Positions 33,240-45,069 are shown, counted from the first letter of the stretch. The stretch: DNA of 64,000 bases from Pseudomonadota bacterium (GCA_016703895.1 JADJBE010000003.1:62001-126000), one strand, 5' to 3'. Made by a program: numbers and translations. The notes: generated by a model from the letters alone, not told the origin.

Positions 33240-35955
33240 TCAAACCACCTCAAGCCGCCGATTGGGCATCGTGTCCGACAACTGCATTTCTCGCAGCAGC
33301 TCGAACGTATTCTCGGCAGGCATCGGCTTCGCGAAGTAGTAGCCCTGACCCAGCGAGCAACCGAGCGCCAACAACTGCGATGCTTGTTCGCGCGATTCGA
33401 TGCCTTCTGCGACGGTCGCGAGGTTCAAACTCGAGGCCATGCCAATGATCGCGCGCACGATGGCGGCGTCGCTGTTGTCAATATTCATATCGCGGACGAA
33501 CGAACGATCGATCTTCAGCGTATCGATGGGCAAGTTCCGCAGATACGAGAGGCTCGAGTAACCGGTGCCGAAGTCATCGACCGAGATGCGCATGCCGAGA
33601 TCGCGCAACGCATGCAGCTTTTTCGACGTGCCGTGCCGAGTCGTGCATGGCCACGCTCTCGGTCAACTCGATGCCGATCAGTGACGGCGGTATGTTGAAG
33701 TCCTTCGCAATTCTGAGAATTCGATCGGGCAGGTCGGACAGCTGCAATTGTTTGGCGGAGACGTTTGCGGCGATCGGGACGGGCTCGAGGCCGGCCTCTT
33801 GCCACTGCGCGATCAATCGTGCCGCAGCACGCAGCACGTTCTCGCCCAATTGCACAATCAGGTCGCTCGCTTCAGCGACCGGGATGAACGATAGCGGCGG
33901 CACGGGACCATGGACGCGATGATTCCAGCGGGCGAGGGCCTCGAAGCTCATGATGCGACCACTACGCATGTCGAATAGCGGCTGCAGATGAATATCGATC
34001 GCGTCTTGTTCGACTGCGAGCTTGAGGTCCTGTTCCAGCGACAGGCGCGCGTGCACGCGCTTGTTCATGGCAGCGTCGAACAGTTGGTAGCGATCGCGGC
34101 CGCGCGCTTTGGCCTCGTACAGGGCGATATCAGCGGCCCGTAGCAGGTCGCTCATGTTGTTGGCGTCGCGCGGGAAGACGCTGATACCAATGCTGGCGGA
34201 CATCGAATACGCGGCGCTGCCGAGTTGAGTGGTTTCCTTGAGGCGGGTGCTCAAGCGAGTCGCAATAGTCTCGGTAACCGGTTCGTTCGTCGGCTGGCGC
34301 GTGACGACCAGAAATTCGTCGCCACCCATGCGCACGACGAGGTCGTCTGCCGCAAGCGTGCCGCGGATGCGCCGGCCGACGGAGCGCAGGTACTCGTCGC
34401 CGACGTGATGGCCGCGAGTGTCATTGATATTCTTGAAGTGGTCGCAGTCGATGTAGAACACGGCCAAGGAGCCGCCGCGTCGACCGACTTCATCGATTAA
34501 CCGTGGCAAGTGTTCTTCGAGATAGGCGCGGTTGGGTAGGCCTGTTAGCGGGTCGTGCGTCGCCTGGTGCTGCAGCAGATGTCGATGTTCCTGCGCGCGC
34601 CGTTCCGCTTCGCGCCGATGTGAGATGTCGCGCATGATCAGCGCACGTACGTTGTCGCCCAGTGGCTCGATCTCGACCACCGCATACTCCACGTCGAGCG
34701 GTGCACCTTCGGTGCGCGCGATCTGTGCGGTTAGATAGTCGTCCTGATCGCTTGAGCCTTGCGGCGTCGGCGCGCTGTCGATTGCGCTATCAAACAGGGA
34801 GCCAACCCGGTGCTGTTGCAACAGCGGCAGCGGGGCGCCGAACATCCGTTGTGCGCCGAGGTTGGCGTCGAGGATCACCTGCGATTGGTGGTTGAACAGC
34901 ACAATACCGGTGGGCGTGCGCTCGAACACCGCGCGATATCGTGCCTGATTCACGCGCGCGACTGCGCTCGACGCGCTCAGTCTTCGGCGATACACGTGCC
35001 ACGCGATGACTGCGATTGCAATTAAGAGTGCGACGATCGCGACCATCGAATTCGCGCCACGCAGGCCGCTCTGGATTACGTCGCGATCGCGATGAGTAGT
35101 CATGACAGCCAACGGTTGGTCGTTGATATCATTCAGGCGGGTGGCGCCGTCCATACGCACGTTCGATGTGCCCATCATCAGCGCGCGCGGGCTGGTCGGT
35201 TGATCGATCAGTTGCCGTGCAAGGGGCGGCAGATCGGTAAGCGTATTGCTAACAATCGAGCTGGTGAGTAGCAGACGCGCGGGTGTCTGCGCTGCGGTCG
35301 AGATCTCTTGCATTTCGGCATCGCGGATCGCGCGTGTGAAGACCAGTGTGCCTGCCGACGGGCCGGTACGGTCGGAGTGCAGGATCGAATGTGCTGCGAT
35401 GACATGCAGCGCGCCATCGATCGTCAGGAGCCGAAGATTGCCTTGTTGATCCGCGATCTCGCGGATGGCGGGCGTGATCGAGCCAAGGAACTTCGCCATC
35501 TCGGGGCGTACCGGGTGATCGTAGCGGTCGCCCGCCGTATCGTTTTGAAACGTCGAAACGACCTTGCCGCTGGGGTCTAGCAGCCACACGAGTTCGACGT
35601 TCGCCTCATCAAGACCTTGCTGCGAGAAATTGTCGTTCTCGAACTCAGTATCGAGCGTCGAGATGTAGTCATACATGTCATCCCAGCGTGCGTAATCGCG
35701 CGACAGGGTCTCGACGGCCGTATTCTGCGCGAGCAAGGACTTGCGCAGTACTGCGAGCGTCTGCGCCATGTCGCGTTGTTCGATCCGCTCGAACCGCTGG
35801 ACAACGATCAGTCGAGATGCCACGAGCGTGCCGATCACGACCAGCAGGGCGCAGGTATAGACGACCAGCGCTTCGCGGAGATGGGGTTTTTGCCAGAACT
35901 CTCGCATATGATTGGCGCGGCCGCTGCGAACCGTTGTGGTCGCTGCTGTTTGCAC
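33240..35955 (-). CDS. CHASE4-PAS-GGDEF-EAL cyclic-di-GMP protein (frame broken once)
   Basis: A membrane sensor for c-di-GMP turnover, about 900 residues when joined. Order: helix VVYTCALLVVIGTLVASRLIV (about 28-48); periplasmic CHASE4-like region (ARWDDMYDYI, 60-290); second helix (AIVALLIAIAVIAWHVY, about 307); PAS (ARYRAVFERTPTGIVLFN, 335-450). GGDEF follows with intact RMGGDEF (HDPLTGLPNRAYLEEHLPRL, about 470-630). EAL has FEALARWNHR, ELTESVAMHD, DDFGTGYSS, LKIDRSFV and AEGIES. Both catalytic signatures look intact, so it may synthesise and degrade c-di-GMP. The frame shifts near 33624-33638, where removing one base restores HALRDLGMRISVDDFG. The GTG at 35955 has AGGAG upstream. Confidence 0.85.
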
Positions 35956-36036
35956 CTGCTCCTGTTACCCGACGGTTGTCGGCTCTCCAGAAGTTGTGTC
36001 GGCGCGCAGCGCGCCATCTTGAAGTGAACCCGGCGT

Positions 36037-36366
36037 TTATGCGGCCGGGATCACAATTCCAGGCTTGTCCTTGTGCGGTCTGTAAAGGACAGCAACATGC
36101 CCGATACGGTGCACGAGACTGCTCGCCGTACGCTCGACTAGTGCCTGCAAGGCAGCCTCACGAGTGGCACGGTCGCTGGCGCGCACCTTCACCTTGATCA
36201 GTTCGTGGTCCCTTAAGGCGCGCTCGGTTTCCGCCACGACGCTGTCCGTCAGGCCGGGGTTGCCAATCCAGACGACAGGTTCGAGCGGATGGGCGAGTCC
36301 GCGTAGGAATTTGCGTTGCCGCTCCGAGAGCGGCGTTGGTGGGGCAGTCTGGGTAAGCGAATTCAC
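36037..36366 (-). CDS. yhbY: CRM-domain ribosome-assembly protein YhbY
   Basis: A 109-residue protein with the CRM RNA-binding fold: SERQRKFLRGLAHPLEPVVWIGNPGLTDSVV, then ALRDHELIKVKV and the terminal VLYRPHKDKPGIVIP. YhbY associates with pre-50S ribosomal subunits. The GTG at 36366 (NSLTQTAPP) gives the usual length. It is divergent from ftsH. In most related genomes rlmE (ftsJ) lies between yhbY and ftsH, but here the 239-base gap holds no methyltransferase gene. The greA-yhbY neighbourhood is interrupted by the 7-kb insertion on the left. Confidence 0.9.
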   Translation of the reverse strand: MNSLTQTAPPTPLSERQRKFLRGLAHPLEPVVWIGNPGLTDSVVAETERALRDHELIKVKVRASDRATREAALQALVERTASSLVHRIGHVAVLYRPHKDKPGIVIPAA

Positions 36367-36605
36367 GGCAGTATTGTACGGGCGTGGCGGGCTGTCTGCT
36401 GTGCAGTCGCTTGAAAAGCAACCATTCAGCCCCATTGCTGGGGAACGACGGATTGCGCCGACGGCCGTCTGAGTCCCTTAGTTCCCGCGCGTGACTTGCT
36501 GGCGACCGGCAGCCGGATAGTGTAGCGTGATCAAGCGGTGGCCATGCCCGCCGCATCCTGTAGCGTCCTGACAGACGCCTCTCATTAGTAAGCGAGGAAG
36601 CCGCT

Positions 36606-38526
<1,921 letters not shown>

Positions 38527-38567
38527 CGACGCGGCCTTAGTCCTCGTCGCTGGCGTTCGAGTCTGCG

Positions 38568-39389
38568 ATGCGGCTAGTTTGCGGCTCCCGCACAGTTGAT
38601 CTGTCCGCGCCGGTCGTGATGGGCGTCGTCAACGTCACACCGGACTCCTTCGCCGATGGTGGCCGCTATGCGAATACTGCCGCTGCCGTGGCTCACGGCG
38701 AGCGACTGCTCGCAGAAGGCGCCGCCATTATTGATGTTGGCGGTGAATCGACGCGCCCCGGCGCAGTCTCGGTCGGCATCGCGGAGGAGATCGATCGGGT
38801 CGTCCCCGTTATCGAGCAGCTGGCCGGCGCAGACGCCGTCATTTCTGTCGATACGAGCAAACCACAGGTCATGCAAGCTGCTGTGGCTGCTGGCGCAAGT
38901 CTCATCAACGATATTCGTGGCCTGCGTGAGCCCGGGGCGTTCGAGATGGCCTGTCAGTTGCCGGCCGCGCTCGGCATCATGCACATGCAGGGTGAGCCTG
39001 TAACCATGCAACAGCAGCCCAGCTATCGCGATGTTGTGAGCGAGGTCCGGGATTTTCTGTCAAGTCGCGCGCAAGCTTGTTTGGTCGGCGGTGTCAGCCC
39101 GGAGCGAGTTCTGCTCGACCCTGGCTTTGGCTTCGGCAAAAGTTTCGAGCACAACATCGAACTACTGCGCGAGCTGCGACAGTTTGCGGCGCTCGGCTTT
39201 CCGCTTATGGTGGGGTTGTCTCGCAAGTCGCTGTTGGGGCCACTGACTGGCCGCGCGGTACATGAGCGTCTGGCAGGCAGTGTGGCGCTTGCGACGGTCG
39301 CGGTCTTGCATGGCGCACGGGTTGTGCGGGCGCATGATGTGGCCGCGACGCGGGATGCGATAAAAGTTGCCACTGCGTTTGCGGACTAG
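38568..39389 (+). CDS. folP: Dihydropteroate synthase
   Basis: A 273-residue TIM-barrel enzyme of folate synthesis that joins p-aminobenzoate to the pterin pyrophosphate; it is the sulfonamide target. Both signatures are present: MGVVNVTPDSFADGG (residues about 18-32) and GAAIIDVGGESTRPGA (about 51-66). ISVDTSKP, LINDIRGL, MHMQGEP, LLDPGFGFGKS and VGLSRKSLLG follow, with the C-terminal RAHDVAATRDAIKV binding the phosphate. It is complete, 42 bases after ftsH and 29 before glmM, the conserved ftsH-folP-glmM order. Confidence 0.96.
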   Translation: MRLVCGSRTVDLSAPVVMGVVNVTPDSFADGGRYANTAAAVAHGERLLAEGAAIIDVGGESTRPGAVSVGIAEEIDRVVPVIEQLAGADAVISVDTSKPQVMQAAVAAGASLINDIRGLREPGAFEMACQLPAALGIMHMQGEPVTMQQQPSYRDVVSEVRDFLSSRAQACLVGGVSPERVLLDPGFGFGKSFEHNIELLRELRQFAALGFPLMVGLSRKSLLGPLTGRAVHERLAGSVALATVAVLHGARVVRAHDVAATRDAIKVATAFAD

Positions 39390-39417
39390 CAATCGCTGGC
39401 AAAGGGAGTTCTGGTAC

Positions 39418-40754
39418 ATGGCAAGAAAGTATTTTGGCACCGACGGTATTCGTGGCCGCGTCGGCACACACCCGATGACGGTCGATTTTGCGTTGCGCCT
39501 TGCGAGTGCCGCGGCGCGCGTACTGGCGCCCGACGGCGGCACGGTACTGATTGGCAAAGATACTCGCTTGTCAGGCTACATGTTTGAGGCGGCGCTCGAA
39601 GCTGGCTTTGTTGCCGCCGGCGTGAATGTCATGTTGATCGGGCCATTGCCCACTCCCGGGGTTGCCTACCTCACGCGCAAATTCGAATGCAAGTTCGGTG
39701 CGGTGATCAGCGCCTCGCACAACAAATACGATGACAACGGCATCAAGTTCTTCGATAGCGAAGGCGGCAAGTTGTCTGACGAAATCGAGGAGCAGATCGA
39801 GGCGGAGATCGACAAGGATCCGGTGACACGTGATTCAGTCAATCTGGGCCGCGCCGCCCGTGTCGACAAGTCGCGTCGCTTCTATCAGGAGTTCTGCTCG
39901 GCCACGCTACCGCCTGGGATGACCCTGGACGGCATGAAGTTAGTAGTTGATGCGGCGAACGGCGCTGGCTACAAAGTGGCGCCGCGCACCTTGGCCGATC
40001 TCGGGGCGCAGATTATCCCGGTGGGTCATCGCCCAATGGCCGCAATATCAATGACGGTTGTGGTTCGACGTCCCCTGAACTATTGCAGCTGACCGTGCCG
40101 GGTGTGCGCGCAGACGCAGGCATTGCGCTCGATGGCGATGGGGATCGGCTCGTGATGGTGGACGAGTATGGGCGGATCGTTGACGGCGATCAGCTGTTAT
40201 ATATTTTGGCGGTCGCGCGTCATCGTGCCGGGTTGCTCCCGGGGCCGGTGGTCGGCACAGTCATGAGCAACCTGGGCCTGGAACTGGCACTCCGAGATGC
40301 CGGCATCCCGTTCCAGCGCGCTCAAGTCGGCGATCGCTATGTCTTGGCAATGCTGCGCGAGACGGGTGGAGTCATCGGCGGCGAGACATCAGGCCATATC
40401 CTGACGCTGGACAAAACGACTACCGGCGATGCGCTCATAGCTGCGCTGCAGGTGCTCGCCGTTATGCGCGAGACGGGCGAGAGCCTGGCGCAGCTTGCGG
40501 GCAAAATGTCGCGGTTTCCGCAGACCATGATCAACGTCCGGGTCGCGAAGCGATTCGACCCCAATGACGTTCCAGAGGTTGCTGCAGCGGTCAAGAGTGC
40601 GGAGGCGCGGCTGAACGGCGAGGGCCGGGTAGTGCTACGCGCGTCCGGCACCGAGCCGCTGATCCGGGTGATGGTCGAGGCCCGCGAGGAGGCAGCCGCC
40701 CAGTCAAATGCCGAGGAAATCGCCGCCGCAGTGCAGCGCGTTGCGCGCGCTTGA
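39418..40754 (+). CDS. glmM: Phosphoglucosamine mutase (frame broken once)
   Basis: Converts glucosamine 6-phosphate to glucosamine 1-phosphate for UDP-GlcNAc, hence for peptidoglycan and LPS. It begins ARKYFGTDGIRGRVG. The phosphoserine loop is AVISASHNKYDDNGIKFF (Ser about 102), the metal loop LDGDGDRLVMVD, and the sugar loop GGETSGHI. The C-terminal RASGTEPLIRVMVE binds phosphate. The frame breaks at 40031-40034: cgcccaatgg needs one more C to read RPNGRNINDGCGSTSPELL. Joined length is about 445 residues, the norm. The ATG at 39418 follows AAAGGGAG. Confidence 0.92.
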
Positions 40755-40841
40755 CCTGATCGTTATCATCGCGCCCCTTTTTCCATAGAGTTCGAGGCGG
40801 GCGCGAGTCTCGTCCCCCTGGGTCTCGATCGCGAGATTGTG

Positions 40842-41597
40842 ATGCGTCGACGTATCGTTGCTGGCAATTGGAAGATGCACGGGAGTGTCGCCGAGAATAC
40901 GACGCTCGTTGACAAGCTGTTGCAGGGGTTCCCGGCTGACGCGGGGGCGGACTGCTACGTGTGTCCACCCTTTGTTTATCTGCGCGGCGTCGCCCGTCAA
41001 CTCGATGGCTCGGCGATCCGTGTTGGTGCGCAGGACGCCAGCGCCGAGATTCAGGGCGCATACACGGGCGAAGTGGCGGCCGGGATGCTGGCGGACGTGG
41101 GATGCAGTGCCGTCATCGTGGGTCATTCCGAGCGCCGCACGTTGCATCACGACAGCGATCAATTGGTAGCCCGTAAGTTCATGGCAGTCCAGGCTGCCGG
41201 GTTGACCCCGATTCTGTGTGTGGGTGAGCAGCTCGGGCAGCGTGAATCGAAGCAGACCGAGCAGGTGGTGGGGCGGCAATTGGATGCGGTGCTGGATCTG
41301 GTTGGCGTCGCGGCCCTTGGCAAGGCCATTCTGGCCTATGAGCCAGTTTGGGCCATCGGCACGGGCCGCACGGCGACGCCGCAGCAGGCTGAGGATGTGC
41401 ACCACTTCATTCGCAAACGAATTGCCGCGCTCGATGGTAAGATTGCGGGGCTAGTGCCGGTCCTTTATGGGGGCAGTGTCAAAGCTGCCAATGCCGGCGA
41501 GTTATTTGCGATGCCGAACGTCGACGGCGGATTGATCGGCGGTGCATCGCTCAACGCTGAGGAATTCCTGGCGATCTTGCAGGCTGCTCGCACATAG
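40842..41597 (+). CDS. tpiA: Triosephosphate isomerase
   Basis: A 251-residue glycolytic barrel enzyme interconverting DHAP and glyceraldehyde 3-phosphate. Seen are RRIVAGNWKMHGS with the catalytic Lys, the electrophilic His in VIVGHSERR, the catalytic Glu in AYEPVWAIGTG with its flexible lid GRTATPQQ, and the phosphate loop YGGSVKAAN and DGGLIGGASL. The ATG at 40842 is used; a GTG sits directly before it. The neighbouring glmM, secG and tRNA-Leu are the conserved set. DHAP from GlpD enters here. Confidence 0.96.
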   Translation: MRRRIVAGNWKMHGSVAENTTLVDKLLQGFPADAGADCYVCPPFVYLRGVARQLDGSAIRVGAQDASAEIQGAYTGEVAAGMLADVGCSAVIVGHSERRTLHHDSDQLVARKFMAVQAAGLTPILCVGEQLGQRESKQTEQVVGRQLDAVLDLVGVAALGKAILAYEPVWAIGTGRTATPQQAEDVHHFIRKRIAALDGKIAGLVPVLYGGSVKAANAGELFAMPNVDGGLIGGASLNAEEFLAILQAART

Positions 41598-41627
41598 CGG
41601 TCGCTTGCCAAGGGGAGAGGTTTACAC

Positions 41628-42050
41628 ATGTTGCAGACAGCACTGACCGTGGTGCAGGTTTTTTCGGCGATCGCAATCGTCGCCTTGGTCTTGATCCAGC
41701 GCGGCAAAGGTGCCGATGCGGGGGCGGGATTTGGTGCCGGTGCGTCTGGCACGATGTTTGGTGCGCGTGGCGCCACGACCGGCTTGTCGCGCGCCACGGC
41801 CGTTTTTGCCGCCATTTTTATGCTTAACAGCCTGCTGCTGACGTATGCGTTCAAGCAGAACTTGCAACAGGACTCGATTCTTGATGCCGTGCCGGTGCCA
41901 GCGGCGCCGGTCCCTGGTAGTACTGGAGCAGGCGAAATCGGCGCAGGCGCGCCGTTGACGATGGACGCACCAGTGCCTGCGCCGATAGAAGGGCAGCAAG
42001 GCGTGCCTGTCGTATCGCCGCCGCCGGCTGAGAGTCAGTCGCAACCGTGA
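41628..42050 (+). CDS. secG: Protein-export membrane protein SecG
   Basis: A 140-residue SecYEG translocon subunit with two membrane helices, residues about 3-22 (ALTVVQVFSAIAIVALVLIQ) and 53-72 (ATAVFAAIFMLNSLLLTYAF). The conserved QRGKGADAGAGFGAGASGTMFG loop lies between. The C-terminal Pro/Ala/Gly-rich tail of about 60 residues is variable and low-complexity, as in relatives. The ribosome binding site AAGGGGAGAGG stands before the ATG. tRNA-Leu begins five bases after the stop. Confidence 0.94.
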   Translation: MLQTALTVVQVFSAIAIVALVLIQRGKGADAGAGFGAGASGTMFGARGATTGLSRATAVFAAIFMLNSLLLTYAFKQNLQQDSILDAVPVPAAPVPGSTGAGEIGAGAPLTMDAPVPAPIEGQQGVPVVSPPPAESQSQP

Positions 42051-42055
42051 CACAT

Positions 42056-42140
42056 GCCGACGTGGTGGAATTGGTAGACACACCATCTTGAGGGGCTAGC
42101 GGAGCAATCCGTGGGAGTTCGAGTCTCCCCGTCGGCACCA
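42056..42140 (+). tRNA. tRNA-Leu (anticodon GAG)
   Basis: 85 nt including CCA. Acceptor GCCGACG/CGTCGGC, D-arm with GGTAGAC, loop TTGAGGG giving anticodon GAG, a class-II variable arm CGGA-GCAA-TCCG, and T-arm GGGAG-TTCGAGT-CTCCC are all present. The anticodon stem is flawed: CCATC faces GCTAG, leaving two mismatches where GGTGG would pair. The secG-tRNA-Leu linkage is widely conserved. Confidence 0.9.
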
Positions 42141-42177
42141 ATACGATTCTCCTGATACAATTCGCTGGAGTTTTTCC

Positions 42178-42223
42178 GGGGGCATCTGGCTCTTGTCTGG
42201 CAAGAGTGAGCTGTCCCCTTTTT
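42178..42223 (+). terminator. Hairpin with T-tract just before nuoA
   Basis: Outer GGGG/CCCC and an inner perfect CTCTTG-TCTGG-CAAGAG stem are followed by five Ts at 42219-42223. It ends tRNA-Leu transcription or attenuates nuo. Its right half, GAGCTGTCCCCTTTT, also resembles REP-type repeats tied to RAYT transposases, so that is an alternative. Confidence 0.65.
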
Positions 42224-42236
42224 GTGATGCGTACCC

Positions 42237-42605
42237 ATGCTGGCTAACTACCTACCAGTTTTGATTTTTCTGGCCGTCGCTACCGGCCTCGCCGTCGTGT
42301 TGCTAACGGCAGGTACGCTGATCGGTCGATCGCAGGCCCGCTTTGGCGATGATCGTGACAAGCTCTCGCCATATGAGTGCGGATTCGAAGCGTTCGAGGA
42401 TACGCGTGCGAAGTTCGACGTTCGTTATTACCTGGTGGCCATTCTTTTCATCGTGTTCGATCTCGAGATCGCATTCCTGTTTCCGTGGGCGGTTGCTCTC
42501 AAGGACATCGGTACGCCTGGCCTGGTAGCGATGGGGCTGTTTTTGTTCATTCTCGTGGTCGGGTTCGTTTCAAGAATGGAAAAAGGGGCGCTGGAATGGG
42601 ACTAG
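42237..42605 (+). CDS. nuoA: NADH-quinone oxidoreductase subunit A
   Basis: A 122-residue membrane subunit of complex I with three helices (residues about 6-30, 63-85 and 92-112). The conserved loop DKLSPYECGFEAFEDTRAKFDVRYYLVAILFIVFDLEIAFL includes the Cys used to tell active from deactive states in other organisms. It is first of the 14-gene nuo operon. The ATG lies 13 bases after a hairpin with T-tract and has no clear Shine-Dalgarno. nuoB overlaps its 3' end. Confidence 0.95.
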   Translation: MLANYLPVLIFLAVATGLAVVLLTAGTLIGRSQARFGDDRDKLSPYECGFEAFEDTRAKFDVRYYLVAILFIVFDLEIAFLFPWAVALKDIGTPGLVAMGLFLFILVVGFVSRMEKGALEWD

Positions 42606-43120
42606 AGGCGGACCGCTCCCCGTCGACGAGCGACTCGAATCTTGCGGAGCCGCAGGGCTTTGCCGAGCGCGGTTTCATGACCACGAGTGTCGATGCGGTC
42701 ATGAATTGGGCGCGCACAGGCTCGATGTGGCCGATGACCTTTGGTCTGGCTTGTTGTGCGGTCGAAATGATGCAGGCGGGCGCGTCCCGCTATGACCTGG
42801 ATCGGTTCGGCATCGTGTTTCGCGGCAGCCCGCGCCAGTCGGACGTGATGATCGTTGCGGGCACGCTGGTCAACAAGATGGCACCAGCGCTGCGCAAGGT
42901 ATATGACCAGATGCCCGAGCCGCGCTGGGTGATCTCGATGGGGTCCTGCGCCAACGGTGGCGGCTACTACCATTATTCTTATGCGGTCGTGCGTGGCTGC
43001 GATCGGATCGTGCCGGTTGACGTCTACGTGCCGGGCTGCCCGCCGAGTGCCGAGGCGCTAATTTACGGCATCATTCAATTGCAGAAGAAGATCGCGCGCA
43101 CCAGCACGATTGCCAGCTAA
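42596..43120 (+). CDS. nuoB: NADH-quinone oxidoreductase subunit B
   Basis: A 174-residue peripheral-arm subunit that holds cluster N2, the last [4Fe-4S] before ubiquinone. Ligand cysteines are in LACCAVEMM (adjacent pair), SMGSCANGGG and VPGCPPSAEAL. GSMWPMTFGL and RQSDVMIVAGT are typical. The ATG at 42596 overlaps nuoA by ten bases. The stop overlaps the nuoC ATG by one base. No frame errors are seen. Confidence 0.96.
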   Translation: MGLEADRSPSTSDSNLAEPQGFAERGFMTTSVDAVMNWARTGSMWPMTFGLACCAVEMMQAGASRYDLDRFGIVFRGSPRQSDVMIVAGTLVNKMAPALRKVYDQMPEPRWVISMGSCANGGGYYHYSYAVVRGCDRIVPVDVYVPGCPPSAEALIYGIIQLQKKIARTSTIAS

Positions 43121-43818
43121 TGAATCAGCAGATCACGGCACTGGCGTTGAAGATCGAAGCGCGATTCGCGACGAAGTTGCAGCGCGTGGCTGCCTTGAGC
43201 GATGAGCTTTGCTACGAGGTGGAGCCCGAGTACCTGCTGGAGGTCTGCCGCGGTTTGCGTGACGCTGACGAGCTGCGTTTCGAGATGTTGATGGATGTCT
43301 GCGGCGTCGACTACCTGGACTATGGCGTTGACGAATGGAAGACGTCCAGCGCAACGCGCTCTGGGTTCAGCCGTGGTGTCGAGCGGGGCCGGCCGCGTGC
43401 ACCTCACGAGGGCGCGCGTTTCGCGGTGGCCTATCAACTCCTGTCAATCACGCACAATGTGCGCTTGCGACTGCGGTCACGCTGTATCGACGCGGAAGAC
43501 CCGATGATCGATTCGGTGGTGGGTATCTGGCCAGCTGCCAATTGGTTTGAGCGCGCGAAGCGTTTGGCTTATTCAGCATCCTGTTCACTTGGACACCCGG
43601 ACTTGCGCCGCATCCTCACCGACTACGGCTTCATCGGCCATCCGTTCCGCAAGGACTTTCCGCTGATCGGCAATGTCGAAGTCCGCTACGACCCACAGCA
43701 GGGCCGTGTCGTGTATGAGCCGGTGAGCATCGAGCCGCGCACGCTGGTTCCCAAGGTTATCCGTCACGACAGTCGCTACGACCCTGCGTTGACTGCCGCT
43801 AAGCCGCAGACCAGGTAG
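43120..43818 (+). CDS. nuoC: NADH-quinone oxidoreductase subunit C
   Basis: A 232-residue subunit of the quinone-binding module. FEMLMDVCGVDYLDYG, FAVAYQLLSITHNVRLRLR and SVVGIWPAANWFER are as expected, and the end HPDLRRILTDYGFIGHPFRKDFPL is diagnostic. Between them the signature EREAFDLFGILFTGHP is replaced by ERAKRLAYSASCSLGHP. Bases about 43551-43602 carry small insertions that shift the frame and then restore it, so about 12 residues of the conserved 30-kDa motif are scrambled. This is probably a consensus error. nuoD starts two bases after the stop. Confidence 0.92.
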   Translation: MNQQITALALKIEARFATKLQRVAALSDELCYEVEPEYLLEVCRGLRDADELRFEMLMDVCGVDYLDYGVDEWKTSSATRSGFSRGVERGRPRAPHEGARFAVAYQLLSITHNVRLRLRSRCIDAEDPMIDSVVGIWPAANWFERAKRLAYSASCSLGHPDLRRILTDYGFIGHPFRKDFPLIGNVEVRYDPQQGRVVYEPVSIEPRTLVPKVIRHDSRYDPALTAAKPQTR

Positions 43819-43820
43819 AC

Positions 43821-45069
43821 ATGGCCGAGATCCGCAACTTCACGATGAACTTTGGGCCGCAGCATCCGGCTGCGCCGGCGTTTTGCGGCTGGTGCTCGAG
43901 ATGGACGGTGAGTCATTCAAAGGCCGACCCTCACGTTGGGCTGTTGCACCGGGGCACCGAGAAGCTGGCAGAGTCCAAACCATTCAATCAGTCGATCGGT
44001 TATATGGACCGGCTCGATTACGTGTCGATGATGTGCAATGAGCACGCTTATGTGCTGGCGATCGAGCGAGGTTGTTAGGTATCGAGCCGCCAATCCGTGC
44101 GCAGTACATCCGTGTGATGTTCGATGAGATCACGCGCGTGCTCAACCATCTGATGTGGCTGGGTGCCCATGGTCTTGATATTGGTGCCATGACGGTATTC
44201 CTGCTGGCATTCAAGGAACGCGAAGACCTGATGGATTGCTACGAGGCGGTTTCGGGCACTCGTATGCATGCCACTTACTACCGGCCGGGTGGTGTTTACC
44301 GGGACTTGCCGGAGACCATGCCGAAATACCAAGCGTCGAAATGGCGCTCCGTGAAGGATGCGGCGCGTCTGAATGAAGCGCGGTCGGGCTCGCTGCTGGA
44401 TTTCATCGATGAATTCATCGGGCGTTTCCCGGCTGCGATCAACGAATACGAAACTCTGCTGACCGACAATCGGATCTGGAAGCAGCGGACCGTGAACATT
44501 GCTGTCGTAACGCCAGGCGGGCGATGGCGCTCGGCTTCTCCGGTCTATGCTGCGTGGTTCGGGCGTCGAGTGGGATCTGCGCAAAAGCAGCCCTACGAGG
44601 TTTACGCCGATCTCGATTTCGATATCCCGGTGGGTGTCGGTGGCGACTGCTACGCGCGTTATCTGGTGCGCATCGAGGAGATGCGCCAAAGCAACCGAAT
44701 CATCAAACAGTGCGCCGATTGGCTGCGAGTCAATCCGGGTCCCGTCATGTTGGACGATCGCAAAGTGCGACCGCCACGACGCGCCGAGATGAAAGGCGAC
44801 ATGGAGTCGCTGATCCATCACTTCAAGCTGTTTACCGAGGGCTACAACGTGCCTGAGGGTGAGACCTATGCAGCCGTCGAGGCGCCGAAGGGCGAGTTCG
44901 GCGTTTATCTGATTTCTGATGGTGCTAACAAGCCATACCGTCTAAAGTGCCGCGCACCCGGATTTGCGCACCTCGCGGCACTCGAGGAGATGACGCAAGG
45001 TCACATGCTGGCCGACGTCGTGGCCGTGATCGGTACGCAGGATATTGTGTTCGGGAGATCGATCGCTGA
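43821..45069 (+). CDS. nuoD: NADH-quinone oxidoreductase subunit D (several frame breaks)
   Basis: The 49-kDa subunit forming the quinone cavity with NuoB, about 417 residues if repaired. Recognisable pieces in order: MAEIRNFTMNFGPQHPAA; then ADPHVGLLHRGTEKLAESKP and QSIGYMDRLDYVSMMCNEHAYVLAIE; then LGIEPPIRAQYIRVMFDEITR with the long middle; lastly YAAVEAPKGEFGVYLISDG and GFAHLAALEEMTQGHMLADVVAVIGTQDIVFGEIDR. Frame breaks lie near 43875, 43905-43925, 44070-44075, 44517-44525, 44553-44585 and 45053. Each is a one- or two-base change next to conserved sequence. The repaired stop at 45067-45069 overlaps the nuoE ATG. Confidence 0.88.
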
